A DNA stretch of 64,000 nt from Halobaculum litoreum (lineage in GTDB: Archaea; Halobacteriota; Halobacteria; Halobacteriales; Haloferacaceae): contig NZ_CP126156.1 of assembly GCF_030127125.1 (NCBI RefSeq), forward strand, positions 1,178,001 through 1,242,000. Reading direction: 5' to 3'. Positions 1-7,688 of the stretch are shown here, piece by piece. The notes beneath the pieces are model-generated. The model saw only the letters and a program-made list of their open reading frames with translations, was not told the origin of the DNA and made no database searches. How positions within the stretch are numbered: the stretch's first letter is position 1; each line of letters begins with the position of its first letter. Both the position numbers and the translations under genes were made by a program.

Positions 1-449
1 ACGGCGACGCGGCGGTCGCCCGCTCGGACGACCGGTTCGAGGACGAGTCGGTGGGTCCCCGGCGTCGACAACACGACCCCGCCGGCCGGGAGGACGACCC
101 GAGCGGACAGGTCGGCACGAACCGTCGCCGTGCCCTCGACCGAGGCTACGAGCGTCGCCGAGCCCGCGTCACCGCGGGACGGGCACAGCGCGAGCGACCG
201 AACCGCGGCGGACGCGAGCGACCGGTCCGGGAGCGTGACCGCCACCACCCGTCGGGCCGTCGGGAGCGCGCCGACGCCGGCTCCGCGGGCGGGTTCGCCC
301 CGCGCGAGCGCGGCGGCCGCGCGGTCCACGCTCGCCCGCTCCCGGTCGAGAGCCGCCAGCGTCCGCTCGACCCGCGCGTCCTCGGCCGCGGGAAGCGCCG
401 CCGCGAGGAGCGCGGCCGTCACCGCGACCGCGAGGACGACGCGGATCAC
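1..449 (-). CDS. DUF7311-type haloarchaeal protein, C-terminus cut by window edge
   Basis: I translated this stretch on the complement from a GTG at 449. It opens with a hydrophobic segment (VIRVVLAVAVTAALLAAALP), which is a signal peptide or membrane anchor. An Asp/Glu/Arg-rich helical stretch follows (ERTLAALDRERASVDRAAAA), then a beta-rich region. This architecture and position match what I recall of the DUF7311 family, usually next to DUF7310 and secretion/pilus genes in haloarchaea; that link is recollection, not shown here. The GTG start overlaps the TGA of the upstream DUF7310 gene (GTGA), so the two are translationally coupled. The gene runs off position 1, so about 149 codons are visible and the C-terminus is unknown. 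Confidence 0.7.
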   Translation of the reverse strand, partial: MIRVVLAVAVTAALLAAALPAAEDARVERTLAALDRERASVDRAAAALARGEPARGAGVGALPTARRVVAVTLPDRSLASAAVRSLALCPSRGDAGSATLVASVEGTATVRADLSARVVLPAGGVVLSTPGTHRLVLEPVVRAGDRRVA

Positions 450-1038
450 AGCACGTCGCGGAGCGCGTCGGCGACCGATCGCTCGTCCGACCCGTCGGCC
501 TCGGCGTCCGCCCGGTCGCCGCGGTCGGGCGAGGCCGCCCGTCCCCGGGTCGGCGGCCCCCGCGGGTCGTGGCCCCGCCCCGTGTCGTCGTCGTCGCGGT
601 CGGCCCGCGGCGGGTCCGACTCGGCCGCCGCGCGGCCGGCGGGCTGCTCGGCGTCCGCGGCGGACGCGGCCGAGTCCGGTGAGCCGGACGCCGGCGACTG
701 TTCGCTGGCGACCGCGAGTGCCCGGTCGGCCGTGGCCTCGACTCGGTCGTTGACCGACCGGATCGACCCGACGTAGCCGCGGAGCGCCTGCGTCGCCGCC
801 TCGAGGTCGGCGACGGTGTCCTCCAAGTCGGCGACGCGGGCCTCGATGTCGTCGGGGCGAGCGCTCCGGTCGTCTCCGGGGGCGGAGTCGCCTCCCCGGT
901 GTCGTCGCCGATCGCGCGCTCGACGGCCGCGAGCCGGGCGTCGAGCGAGCGGTCGGACGGGGCGGTCGAGGCGGTCGGCTCCGCGTGCCGGCTGTCGTCG
1001 GTCGCCGCGTCGGGTCGTCGGCGGTTCGGGCGGGGCAC
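446..1038 (-). pseudogene. DUF7310-type coiled-coil protein, frameshifted
   Basis: Two complement frames together make one recognisable protein. The N-terminal part holds LDARLAAVERAIGDD. After a one-base frame change the rest reads DDIEARVADLEDTVADLEAA, then a helix ending SVNDRVEATADRALAVASEQ and a long Ser/Ala/Asp/Arg-rich disordered tail ending DALRDVL. The heptad pattern indicates a coiled coil, as in the haloarchaeal DUF7310 family. The frame change falls between about 850 and 900, most likely at the five-G run 878-882. I placed the start at a GTG (1038), but it is uncertain. The stop overlaps the DUF7311 start. Several other genes in this window carry similar one-base breaks, so sequence error is more likely than real decay. 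Confidence 0.6.
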
Positions 1039-1162
1039 GCCGTCGGTGGCCCCGGCTCCGTACTTCAACCTCCGCGTCGGACGGAGGCGGCGCCGCCCGG
1101 ACGGGAGCGCCGACGGGGCCCGTGCGAACATTGAAGCGGTGTGGTGCGCGAGGGGCAGACGC

Positions 1163-2251
1163 ATGAAGACGGTCCTCATCGGCGTCGGCCAAGCCGGCGG
1201 CAAGGTCACCTCCTCGCTGGTCGAGTTCGACCACGACATGGGCTTCGACGCGGTCAAGGGAGCGCTCGCCGTCAACAGCGCGAAGGCGGACCTCCAGCCG
1301 CTCGACATCGACACGGTCCTCGTGGGACAGGACCGCGTGAAGGGGCACGGCGTCGGCGGCGACAACGAGTTGGGCGCGGCCGTGATGCAGTCGGACGCCG
1401 GCGAAGTGATGTCCGCGCTCGACGGCCGGATCACGGCCGAGGCCGAGGCGATCGTCGTCGTCGCGGGGCTGGGGGGCGGCACCGGGTCCGGCGGGGCGCC
1501 GGTCCTAGCACGCGAACTCAACAAGGTGTACGACGTGCCGGTGTACGCCATCGGGATCCTGCCCGGCCGCGGCGAAGGAGCGATGTACCAGGTGAACGCC
1601 GGGCGGTCGCTCAAGACGCTCGTCCGCGAGGCCGACGCGACGATCCTCATCGACAACGACGCGTGGCACTCGTCGGGCGAGAGCCTCGAGGAGGGGTTCG
1701 ACAGCATCAACGACTCCATCGCCCGGCGGGTCGGCCTGCTGTTCGCCTCCGGGGAGAACGTCGAGGGGGTCGGCGAGTCGGTCGTCGACACCTCCGAGGT
1801 GATCAACACGCTCCGGTCGGGCGGCGTCGCCGCGCTCGGCTACGCGAGCGCGGAGGCGGACGACGACCCGGACACGAACATCAACGTCGTCACCAGCGTC
1901 ACGCGCAACGCGCTCCTCACGGGGACCAGCCTCCCGAACGCGACGAAGGCGGACTCGGCGCTGCTGGTCGTCGCCGGGAAGCCGGAGCGCATCTCCAGGA
2001 AGGGCGTCGAGCGGGCGCGCAAGTGGGTCGAGGAGGAGACCGGGTCGATGCAGGTGCGGGGCGGCGACTTCCCGCTCGACTCCGAGCGCCTCGCCGCGTT
2101 GGTGCTGCTCGGCGGCGTCGAGCGCTCCACCCGCATGGAGGAGTTCATGCAGCGCGCGAAGGAGGCGCGCGAGGAGGCCAAGCGACAGGCGGAGGCGCGC
2201 GAGGACACCGACAAACTGTTCCAGAACGACGACCTCGACAGCCTGATCTGA
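1163..2251 (+). CDS. cetZ: CetZ tubulin-like GTPase
   Basis: The 362-residue product is a member of the CetZ branch of the tubulin/FtsZ superfamily, archaeal cytoskeletal GTPases that affect cell shape and motility. Visible marks are the N-terminal GQAGGK nucleotide-binding loop (about residues 9-14), NSAKAD, the CetZ-typical GQDRVKGHGVGGDNELGA stretch (about 56-72), and the tubulin signature GLGGGTGSGGAP (about 102-113). IDNDAW follows further on. The C-terminus is a charged helix ending in the short acidic tail NDDLDSLI. The ATG at 1163 places the GQAGGK loop right after the first strand, as in the family. It is transcribed away from the DUF7310/7311 pair. Haloarchaea carry several CetZ paralogues; I cannot say which numbered one this is. 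Confidence 0.93.
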   Translation: MKTVLIGVGQAGGKVTSSLVEFDHDMGFDAVKGALAVNSAKADLQPLDIDTVLVGQDRVKGHGVGGDNELGAAVMQSDAGEVMSALDGRITAEAEAIVVVAGLGGGTGSGGAPVLARELNKVYDVPVYAIGILPGRGEGAMYQVNAGRSLKTLVREADATILIDNDAWHSSGESLEEGFDSINDSIARRVGLLFASGENVEGVGESVVDTSEVINTLRSGGVAALGYASAEADDDPDTNINVVTSVTRNALLTGTSLPNATKADSALLVVAGKPERISRKGVERARKWVEEETGSMQVRGGDFPLDSERLAALVLLGGVERSTRMEEFMQRAKEAREEAKRQAEAREDTDKLFQNDDLDSLI

Positions 2252-2401
2252 TCGCGGCGAGCGGGAGCGTTCGACGGAGCTTCGAGGTCGAGGGTCGTTG
2301 ATCCGGCGGTGACTGTCGGACGGTGTGCCTGCGAACGGAACGTGACGACGAGCGGACGGGAACGGTCTGTGTGGTGATACGATGTGACGATATTGGGGCC
2401 G

Positions 2402-2422
2402 ACCTGTGATCAGCCGACAGGT
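2402..2422. promoter_or_regulatory. Inverted repeat upstream of ferritin-like gene
   Basis: ACCTGT and ACAGGT form 6-bp inverted arms around a 9-bp spacer. They sit just before an AT-rich stretch (GATTAACTTACT, 2438-2449) that could be a TATA region for the gene starting at 2539. It could be an operator or a chance hairpin; no other copy was seen. Confidence 0.25.
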
Positions 2423-2538
2423 GAAGGGCTAGGAACGATTAACTTACTCCGGAACGAGTGATCCTACTCAATCATGTCACATCCATAACTATCCGACCCC
2501 GGGACGCCGGTCGTAGTGCCGGAGTCACCCGGCGTTCT

Positions 2539-3387
2539 ATGAGCGACACCGACAACGACGAGACTATGACGGGGAGAGAACAGATCAGCAGCCGAATCAA
2601 GGCAGCCAGCGGCGGTTCCTCGCGACGGGGGTTCCTGGCCCGGACGGCGGTGGCCGGCGGGGGGCTCGCGTTGTTCGGCGGCGGGACCGGCCTCACGCTC
2701 GCACAGGAGGACGACGACGAGGGGGAGGGAACGGGCGCCGACGAGGCGGGAGCCGACGTGGACGTGCTCAACTACGCACTGGCGCTCGAACACCTCGAGG
2801 ACGCGTTCTACGTCGAGGTGCTCGACACGTTCGACGAGGCGGACTTCGTCGACGCGGAGGCGCTCCAGTCGTTCGACGAGGAGACCAGGCAGGACGCGTA
2901 CGGGTTCGTGGAGACCGTGGGCGAACACGAGTCGGCCCACGTCGAGGTGCTCACGGGCGCGGTGGAGGAACTGGGCGGCGACCCGGCACAGCCGGCGTCG
3001 TACGACTTCGGCGTCGAGAGCGTCGGCGACGCCCTCGCGCTCGGTCAGGTGCTGGAGAACACCGGTGTCGCGGCGTACGCGGGCGCCGCGCCGTCGATCG
3101 AGAACCCCGACCTGCTCGCGGCGGCGCTGTCCATCCACAGTGTGGAGGCGCGCCACGCCGCGTACCTGAACGAACTGAACGGCGACTCGCCGTTCCCCGA
3201 CGCGTTCGACCCCGCCAGCTCACAGGAGGAGGTCCTCGAGGCCATCAGTGGGTTCATCGTGGAAGACGACGGCGAGGAGGAGTCCGACGACGGCGACGAG
3301 AGTGAGAGCGACGGCGGCACCGAGGAGGGTGGGACCGGGACGCCCGCGGGCGACGGAGCGAGCGACGGCGGCACCGAGGAACCGTAA
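2539..3387 (+). CDS. Tat-exported ferritin-like domain protein
   Basis: The 282-residue product has a twin-arginine signal (SSRRGFLARTAVAGGGLALF) followed by an acidic linker. A four-helix ferritin-like domain follows, with typical Glu/His pairs: ALALEHLEDAFY, a GEHESAHVEVL helix, and IHSVEARHAAYLNEL near its end. This resembles the PF13668 group of secreted ferritin-like (desiccation-related) proteins. The last ~45 residues are a low-complexity Asp/Glu/Ser/Gly/Thr tail, which would suit a surface or extracellular protein in high salt. The ATG at 2539 keeps the Tat motif about 30 residues in; a second ATG (MTGREQ) is possible. A role in metal binding or oxidative protection is inferred only from the fold. 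Confidence 0.85.
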   Translation: MSDTDNDETMTGREQISSRIKAASGGSSRRGFLARTAVAGGGLALFGGGTGLTLAQEDDDEGEGTGADEAGADVDVLNYALALEHLEDAFYVEVLDTFDEADFVDAEALQSFDEETRQDAYGFVETVGEHESAHVEVLTGAVEELGGDPAQPASYDFGVESVGDALALGQVLENTGVAAYAGAAPSIENPDLLAAALSIHSVEARHAAYLNELNGDSPFPDAFDPASSQEEVLEAISGFIVEDDGEEESDDGDESESDGGTEEGGTGTPAGDGASDGGTEEP

Positions 3388-3414
3388 GCGGCGGCGGGCA
3401 CCGGATCCGACCGA

Positions 3415-3740
3415 TCAGCGACCGGCCGTCTCGTGTTCGACCTCGCGGTTCGCCGGTCCGGTGATGGGCTGCGCCCCGTCCGGTGATTGGGCGACCGCGT
3501 CGGTTTCGAGCACGGTCTCCAGTCGCCGGTCGAACTCCTCGTCGGATAGCTCGCCGGCGGCGTACCGCCTCTGCAACGTGGTGACAGGATCGTCCGTCGC
3601 GTCGACCGAGGAGTCGAGACGGGTCCCGGAGTCGCGGGCAGTCCGGGCGCGTCCGCGTTCGGTGGAGGACTCGTATCGGCGAGAACGACAGTCGAGAATA
3701 CCGTCCTGATGGGACGCCGGTAGACGCGGTAATCAGACTG
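3415..3740 (-). pseudogene. SHOCT-domain protein remnant
   Basis: Reading the complement gives an open stretch ending in a clear SHOCT domain: DDPVTTLQRRYAAGELSDEE followed by FDRRLETVLET, then a short tail ending EVEHETAGR and a TGA at 3417-3415. SHOCT domains are short C-terminal oligomerisation modules found on many haloarchaeal membrane proteins. Upstream the frame is open only to a TGA near 3735 and holds no ATG, GTG or TTG start with a plausible N-terminus. The membrane segments that usually precede the domain are absent. It therefore looks like the 3' end of a deleted gene. Sequence error or a non-canonical start cannot be excluded. Confidence 0.5.
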
Positions 3741-3750
3741 GTCAACCGCG

Positions 3751-3760
3751 CTATCTAAGT
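3751..3760 (+). promoter_or_regulatory. TATA-like element for ctaA
   Basis: CTATCTAAGT lies about 26-34 bp before the ATG at 3785, the distance expected for a haloarchaeal TATA box in front of a leaderless transcript. This supports ATG 3785 over the in-frame GTG at 3776. Confidence 0.4.
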
Positions 3761-3784
3761 GTCCCCGACCCCGACGTGCGAGCA

Positions 3785-4660
3785 ATGTCACGCGGACCCG
3801 ACTGGCTCTCGTTCCGTCGGTACGCGGCGTTCACCACCGGGATGGCGCTGACGCTCATCTCGCTGGGCATCTACACCGCCGCGACCGGCGCCGGACTGGC
3901 GTGTGCACAGCAGTGGCCGCTGTGCGACGGCGGCGTGCTCCCGCAGTCGATCCCGTCGTTCATCGAGTGGTTCCACCGTCTGTGGGCGATGATCACCGGG
4001 TTCTTCATCCTCGGCGGGGCGGTGTGGGCGTGGCTCGACCGCGACCTGCTCGCGCGACGGACCCGCTACGCGGTGACGCTCGCGACCGTCCTCACCCCGA
4101 TGCAGGCGGTGTTCGGTGCGATCACCGTCACGCTCAACGGCGCGCTCCCGGGCGGCTACTCCGCGCCGGTCCACGCCGCCCACTTCCTGACGGGCTTCTC
4201 CATCTTCGCGCTGCTGTCGTACGCGACGCTGTCGGCGTACGAGGGTCGCTTCTCGCGGGACGCGCTCTCGCGCAGTCGGCTCGCCGTCGGCGTCGCCCTC
4301 GCGTCGCTGCTCGTCGCGTGGGTGGTCTCGCGCATCGACCCCGTCCCCTCGTACAGCCCGCCCGAGCAGGCGCTGTTCTACGCCGTCGCGCTGCTGGCGT
4401 TCGGGAGCCTGCTGGCGGCGACGCTGTGGCTCGGCGAGCTCGACGAGGTGGTCCCGCGGGCGGCGACGGGCGCGGCCGCGGTCCTGCTGTTCGTGGGGAT
4501 GGTGTTCGGCCGCGACATCGTGTTCTACTCCGCCGCCGTCGAGTTCGTCAACTGGCTCGTGGTCGCGCTCGCCGTCGCGTCGACGCTGGGCGCGGCGTGG
4601 CTGCTCCGGGGGGTCGAACCGGAGGTCGAACAGCCGGTGTACGGTTCGACCGACGACTGA
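3785..4660 (+). CDS. ctaA: Heme A synthase (COX15/CtaA family)
   Basis: The 291-residue polytopic membrane protein oxidises heme O to heme A for terminal oxidases. It has about eight predicted membrane segments, consistent with a full-length double four-helix bundle. Diagnostic marks are the Cys pair in GLACAQQWPLC (Cys40 and Cys47), the E-x-x-H heme-ligand motif in EWFHRLW (Glu61, His64), and the second histidine motif VHAAHF (about residue 125). The C-terminal half is more divergent than the N-terminal half. The ATG at 3785 puts the first membrane helix at about residue 14. No oxidase subunit gene lies next to it here, so it appears to be a single-gene unit. Confidence 0.9.
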   Translation: MSRGPDWLSFRRYAAFTTGMALTLISLGIYTAATGAGLACAQQWPLCDGGVLPQSIPSFIEWFHRLWAMITGFFILGGAVWAWLDRDLLARRTRYAVTLATVLTPMQAVFGAITVTLNGALPGGYSAPVHAAHFLTGFSIFALLSYATLSAYEGRFSRDALSRSRLAVGVALASLLVAWVVSRIDPVPSYSPPEQALFYAVALLAFGSLLAATLWLGELDEVVPRAATGAAAVLLFVGMVFGRDIVFYSAAVEFVNWLVVALAVASTLGAAWLLRGVEPEVEQPVYGSTDD

Positions 4661-4765
4661 CCCGCCGCGACCGCGGTCCCGACGCCGTCCCCGGGTCGGC
4701 AATTCTTACCCCATTACAACCCACCGAAGGGGACAAATAGCCGGGCGGGAGTACGGTACACTGCT

Positions 4766-5581
4766 ATGGATAGACGTACATACATCAAGTCCGCCGGTGC
4801 GGCCGGCGCAGGCCTCGCGCTCACCGGCTGCCTCGGCGGCGGCGGTGGCGGCAGCGAGACGATCACCATCGGTTCGGACATCCCGTACCGGCCGTTCGAG
4901 TACGAGACGACCGACGGCGAGCTCACCGGCTTCGACGTCGACATCGCGCAGGCGGTGTTCACCGACCAACTCGGCTACGAGCACGAGTTCGTCCAGACCT
5001 CGTTCGACACGATCATCCCGTCGCTGAACAACGGGAACTTCCGCGTCATCATGTCCGCGATGACGATCAACGACGAACGTGCCGAGGAGGTCGACTTCTC
5101 GGACCCGTACTTCACGGCGTACCAGACCATCGTCGTCCGCGAGGGCTCCGACATCTCCTCGAAGGAGGACATGGCCGGCGTCCGCGTCGGCGTCCAGAAG
5201 GGCACCACCGGTGCCGGCGCCGCCCAGGAGCTCAAAGAGGAGCTCGGCGGCGACCTCGAGATCAACGAGTACGACCAGATCCCGGACGCGTTCAGCGCCC
5301 TGCTGAACAACCAGGTCGACGCCGTGATCAACGACAACACCGTCAGCGCCGAGTTCGTCAACGGCGAGGGCGACGGCCAGGTCCGCTTCGTCGAGGGCGA
5401 GGGCGCCGCCAGCGAGGCGGGGCAGGAGGCGCCGCCGTACCTCACGCTCACCGTCGAGAACTACGGCATCGCGTTCCGCCAGGACGACGACGACCTCCGC
5501 GAGGAGGTCAACGGCGCGCTCGCGACGATCAAGGAGAACGGCACGTACGACGACATCTACAGCGACTACTTCGCCGGGTAA
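4766..5581 (+). CDS. Polar amino-acid ABC transporter, substrate-binding lipoprotein
   Basis: The 271-residue SBP_bac_3-family protein captures an amino acid outside the cell for the permease and ATPase encoded next. The N-terminus DRRTYIKSAGAAGAGLALTG carries a twin-Arg motif and ends in a Cys lipobox (LTGC), so it should be a Tat lipoprotein. IGSDIPYRPFEY and GFDVDIAQAV form the first lobe of the ligand fold. FSDPYF and the hinge-side GVQKGTTGAGAA follow. It ends with the family's typical TYDDIYSDYF. It is first in a three-gene operon with 6 bp to the permease. An AT-rich element (ACAAATAGCC, 4733-4742) lies at TATA distance. The exact amino acid cannot be told from sequence. Confidence 0.9.
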   Translation: MDRRTYIKSAGAAGAGLALTGCLGGGGGGSETITIGSDIPYRPFEYETTDGELTGFDVDIAQAVFTDQLGYEHEFVQTSFDTIIPSLNNGNFRVIMSAMTINDERAEEVDFSDPYFTAYQTIVVREGSDISSKEDMAGVRVGVQKGTTGAGAAQELKEELGGDLEINEYDQIPDAFSALLNNQVDAVINDNTVSAEFVNGEGDGQVRFVEGEGAASEAGQEAPPYLTLTVENYGIAFRQDDDDLREEVNGALATIKENGTYDDIYSDYFAG

Positions 5582-5587
5582 CCGTCG

Positions 5588-6424
5588 ATGGCGACAGACA
5601 CCGGGCGCGCGGCCGAGCGGGACCGCGGCTTCCTCGAACAGCTGAACGACCGGACGTTCCGACGGCTCGGCGTCGTCGGGACGACGGTGTTCGCGCTCGG
5701 CGTCGCCGCCTTCATCGCGTACATCCTGTTCATCCAGGTCGACTACGCGCTGCTGGTGAACATCGTCTACCCGCAGTTCACGTTCGCGTTCCTGCGCGTC
5801 ATCGGGATCGTCCTGGTCTCGAGCGTGCTGTCGGTGATCGCGGGCGTGCTCGTCGGGTTAGCGCGCGTCTCCCAGACGCGGGTGACGAGTTCGATCGCGA
5901 AGAGCTACATCGAGTTCTTCCGCGGGACGCCGTTGCTGTTCCAGCTGTTCGTCATCTACCTGGGGATCCCCCAGCTGTGGCCGCCGGGCCAGTTCCCCAT
6001 CCAGGGGTTCAACTACTACGCGGCGGTCATCGGGCTGACGCTCAACCACGCCGCGTACGTCGGCGAGGCGCTCCGGGGCGGCATCGAGTCGATCCCGGAC
6101 GGCCAGATGGAGGCCGCCCGCTCGCTGGGAATGAGCTACATCCAGTCGATGCGGGAGGTCATCCTCCCGCAGGCGTGGCGCAACTCGCTGGCGGCGATCG
6201 GGAACGACCAGGTGATCCTCGTGAAGGACACCTCGCTGCTGACGGTGCTGGCGATCCCGGAGCTCCTCTCCGCGTTCCGGCAGATCAACTCCGCGACGTT
6301 CGACGCGTGGACGCCCATCGTCCTCGTCGCGATCGCGTACCTGATGATCACGATCCCGCTCGGCAAGACGATCCGGACGCTCGAGGCTCGCGCCGACCCG
6401 GCGACCCACGGAGGTGACGACTGA
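5588..6424 (+). CDS. Polar amino-acid ABC transporter, permease
   Basis: The 278-residue inner-membrane permease belongs to the HisM/GlnP family. A cytoplasmic N-terminus of about 30 residues is followed by about five membrane helices. The coupling-helix region is the EAA loop, seen as EAARSLGMSYIQSMREVILP (about residues 178-197), which contacts the ATPase. FRGTPLLFQLFVIYLG is the characteristic HAAT-family stretch. The ATG at 5588 starts 6 bp after the binding-protein stop. Its TGA shares one base with the ATG of the ATPase gene, which indicates translational coupling. Only one permease gene is present, so the membrane channel is probably a homodimer. Confidence 0.92.
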   Translation: MATDTGRAAERDRGFLEQLNDRTFRRLGVVGTTVFALGVAAFIAYILFIQVDYALLVNIVYPQFTFAFLRVIGIVLVSSVLSVIAGVLVGLARVSQTRVTSSIAKSYIEFFRGTPLLFQLFVIYLGIPQLWPPGQFPIQGFNYYAAVIGLTLNHAAYVGEALRGGIESIPDGQMEAARSLGMSYIQSMREVILPQAWRNSLAAIGNDQVILVKDTSLLTVLAIPELLSAFRQINSATFDAWTPIVLVAIAYLMITIPLGKTIRTLEARADPATHGGDD

Positions 6425-7152
6425 TGTCGCTCCTCGAGTTCGAGCAGGTGAACAAGTACTTCGGCGAGACGCACGTGCTGAAGGACATCGACCTGGAGGT
6501 CGACGAACAGGAGGTGGCCGTCGTCATCGGCCCCTCCGGCTCCGGGAAGTCGACGCTGCTGCGCTGTACGAACCGGTTGGAGGAGATCCAGTCCGGCGAG
6601 ATCCGGCTGGACGGCGTCCCGCTCACCGACCCGGACGCGGACATCAACCGCCTCCGCCAGCGGATCGGGATGGTGTTCCAGTCGTTCAACCTCTTCCCGC
6701 ACAAGACGGCGCTGGAGAACGTCGCGCTCGCCCCGATCAAGGTGAAGGGCGTGAAGCGCGACGAGGCCGAGGCCGAGGCTCGCGACCTGCTCGAACGGGT
6801 CGGGCTCGGCGCACAGACCGGATCGTACCCGAGTCAGCTCTCGGGCGGCCAGCAACAGCGGGTCGCCATCGCCCGCGCGCTGGCGATGGACCCCGAGGTG
6901 ATGCTGTTCGACGAGGTGACGAGCGCGCTCGACCCCGAGTTGGTCGGGGAGGTGCTGGAGGTCATGCGCGACCTCGCCGACGAGGGGATGACGATGATGG
7001 TCGTCACCCACGAGATGGGGTTCGCCCGCGAGGTCGCCGACACGATCACCCTGATGGCCGACGGCGAGGTCGTCGAGCGGACGCCGCCCGCGCAGTTCTT
7101 CGACCAGCCGACGACCGAGCGCGGTCAGCGGTTCCTCTCGAAGCTGCTGTAG
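6424..7152 (+). CDS. Polar amino-acid ABC transporter, ATP-binding protein
   Basis: The 242-residue GlnQ/HisP-type ATPase energises the importer encoded by the two preceding genes. The Walker A motif is GPSGSGKST (about residues 38-46), the Q-loop is GMVFQSFNLFPH, the ABC signature is LSGGQQQRVAIARAL, Walker B is VMLFDEVTSALDPE and the H-loop is VVTHEMGFA. One departure is visible: the residue after the catalytic Glu is Val (DEVTSALD), where most family members have Pro. The catalytic Glu itself is kept, so activity is expected. The start overlaps the permease stop (TGATG). The transporter operon ends here. Confidence 0.94.
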   Translation: MSLLEFEQVNKYFGETHVLKDIDLEVDEQEVAVVIGPSGSGKSTLLRCTNRLEEIQSGEIRLDGVPLTDPDADINRLRQRIGMVFQSFNLFPHKTALENVALAPIKVKGVKRDEAEAEARDLLERVGLGAQTGSYPSQLSGGQQQRVAIARALAMDPEVMLFDEVTSALDPELVGEVLEVMRDLADEGMTMMVVTHEMGFAREVADTITLMADGEVVERTPPAQFFDQPTTERGQRFLSKLL

Positions 7153-7240
7153 CAGGATCGTCTACACCACCCTATTCTCGGGTGGTGGCTCGGGGGACCG
7201 GGACAGAAAGCATTTGTTCGAACGTGTGAACCGTGAACCA

Positions 7241-7669
7241 ATGCGGTTCACTCGTCGGAGTCTCCTTGGCAGTTGCCTCGTCGCGGCCGTTGGCGCGTCG
7301 GGCTGTCTGTCCGGGTCGAACGCGCCGACAACTCCACAAGTGGGTGCCGTCACCGCGCTCAACTTCCAAGCGGAGCCGCGGACGCTGCACCTCGCAATAC
7401 AACGCAGTGACGGGACGACTGCGTACGAGGAGGCCGTTTCCCTCGCTGCGGGCGACCCACGTGACCCCTCTGGTGTGACTGTCGATTCAGTTCCCGAATC
7501 GCCGTCCTCTGGAACGCTTCGCGCGTGGGTTGGCGACAAATGGTCGTCTGGCGACGGTCGATTCGAATTCGCGGGCCGTGAGGGTTGCATCGACGTTTCC
7601 GTGAAGGTCGGACGCTACGGCGATCCGGACGTCGATCAGGTTGCCATCTCTACCGGGAACTGCCAGTAA
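7241..7669 (+). CDS. Small Tat lipoprotein, halo-specific
   Basis: The 142-residue secreted protein has no family I can name. The N-terminus RRSLLGSCLVAAVGASGC has twin arginines and ends in a lipobox Cys, so membrane-anchored export by Tat is likely. The mature part is beta-rich and resembles the short Ig-like domains common in halo lipoproteins. Two cysteines near the C-terminus (GREGCIDVSV and STGNCQ) could form a disulfide. Its codon use is noticeably less GC-rich than that of its neighbours (for example TCT, ATA and CGT codons), hinting at later acquisition or weak selection. It follows the amino-acid transporter by about 90 bp but with its own AT-rich upstream region. Confidence 0.75.
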   Translation: MRFTRRSLLGSCLVAAVGASGCLSGSNAPTTPQVGAVTALNFQAEPRTLHLAIQRSDGTTAYEEAVSLAAGDPRDPSGVTVDSVPESPSSGTLRAWVGDKWSSGDGRFEFAGREGCIDVSVKVGRYGDPDVDQVAISTGNCQ

Positions 7670-7688
7670 GACGCTCTCCAACCGTCGA

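Noticed and set aside
169-1809. A 546-codon open frame on the complement across cetZ and the DUF7310 region
   Set aside because: Its N-terminal part is the antisense shadow of cetZ. Only a short middle portion (LDARLAAVERAIGDD) belongs to a real gene, the DUF7310 gene.
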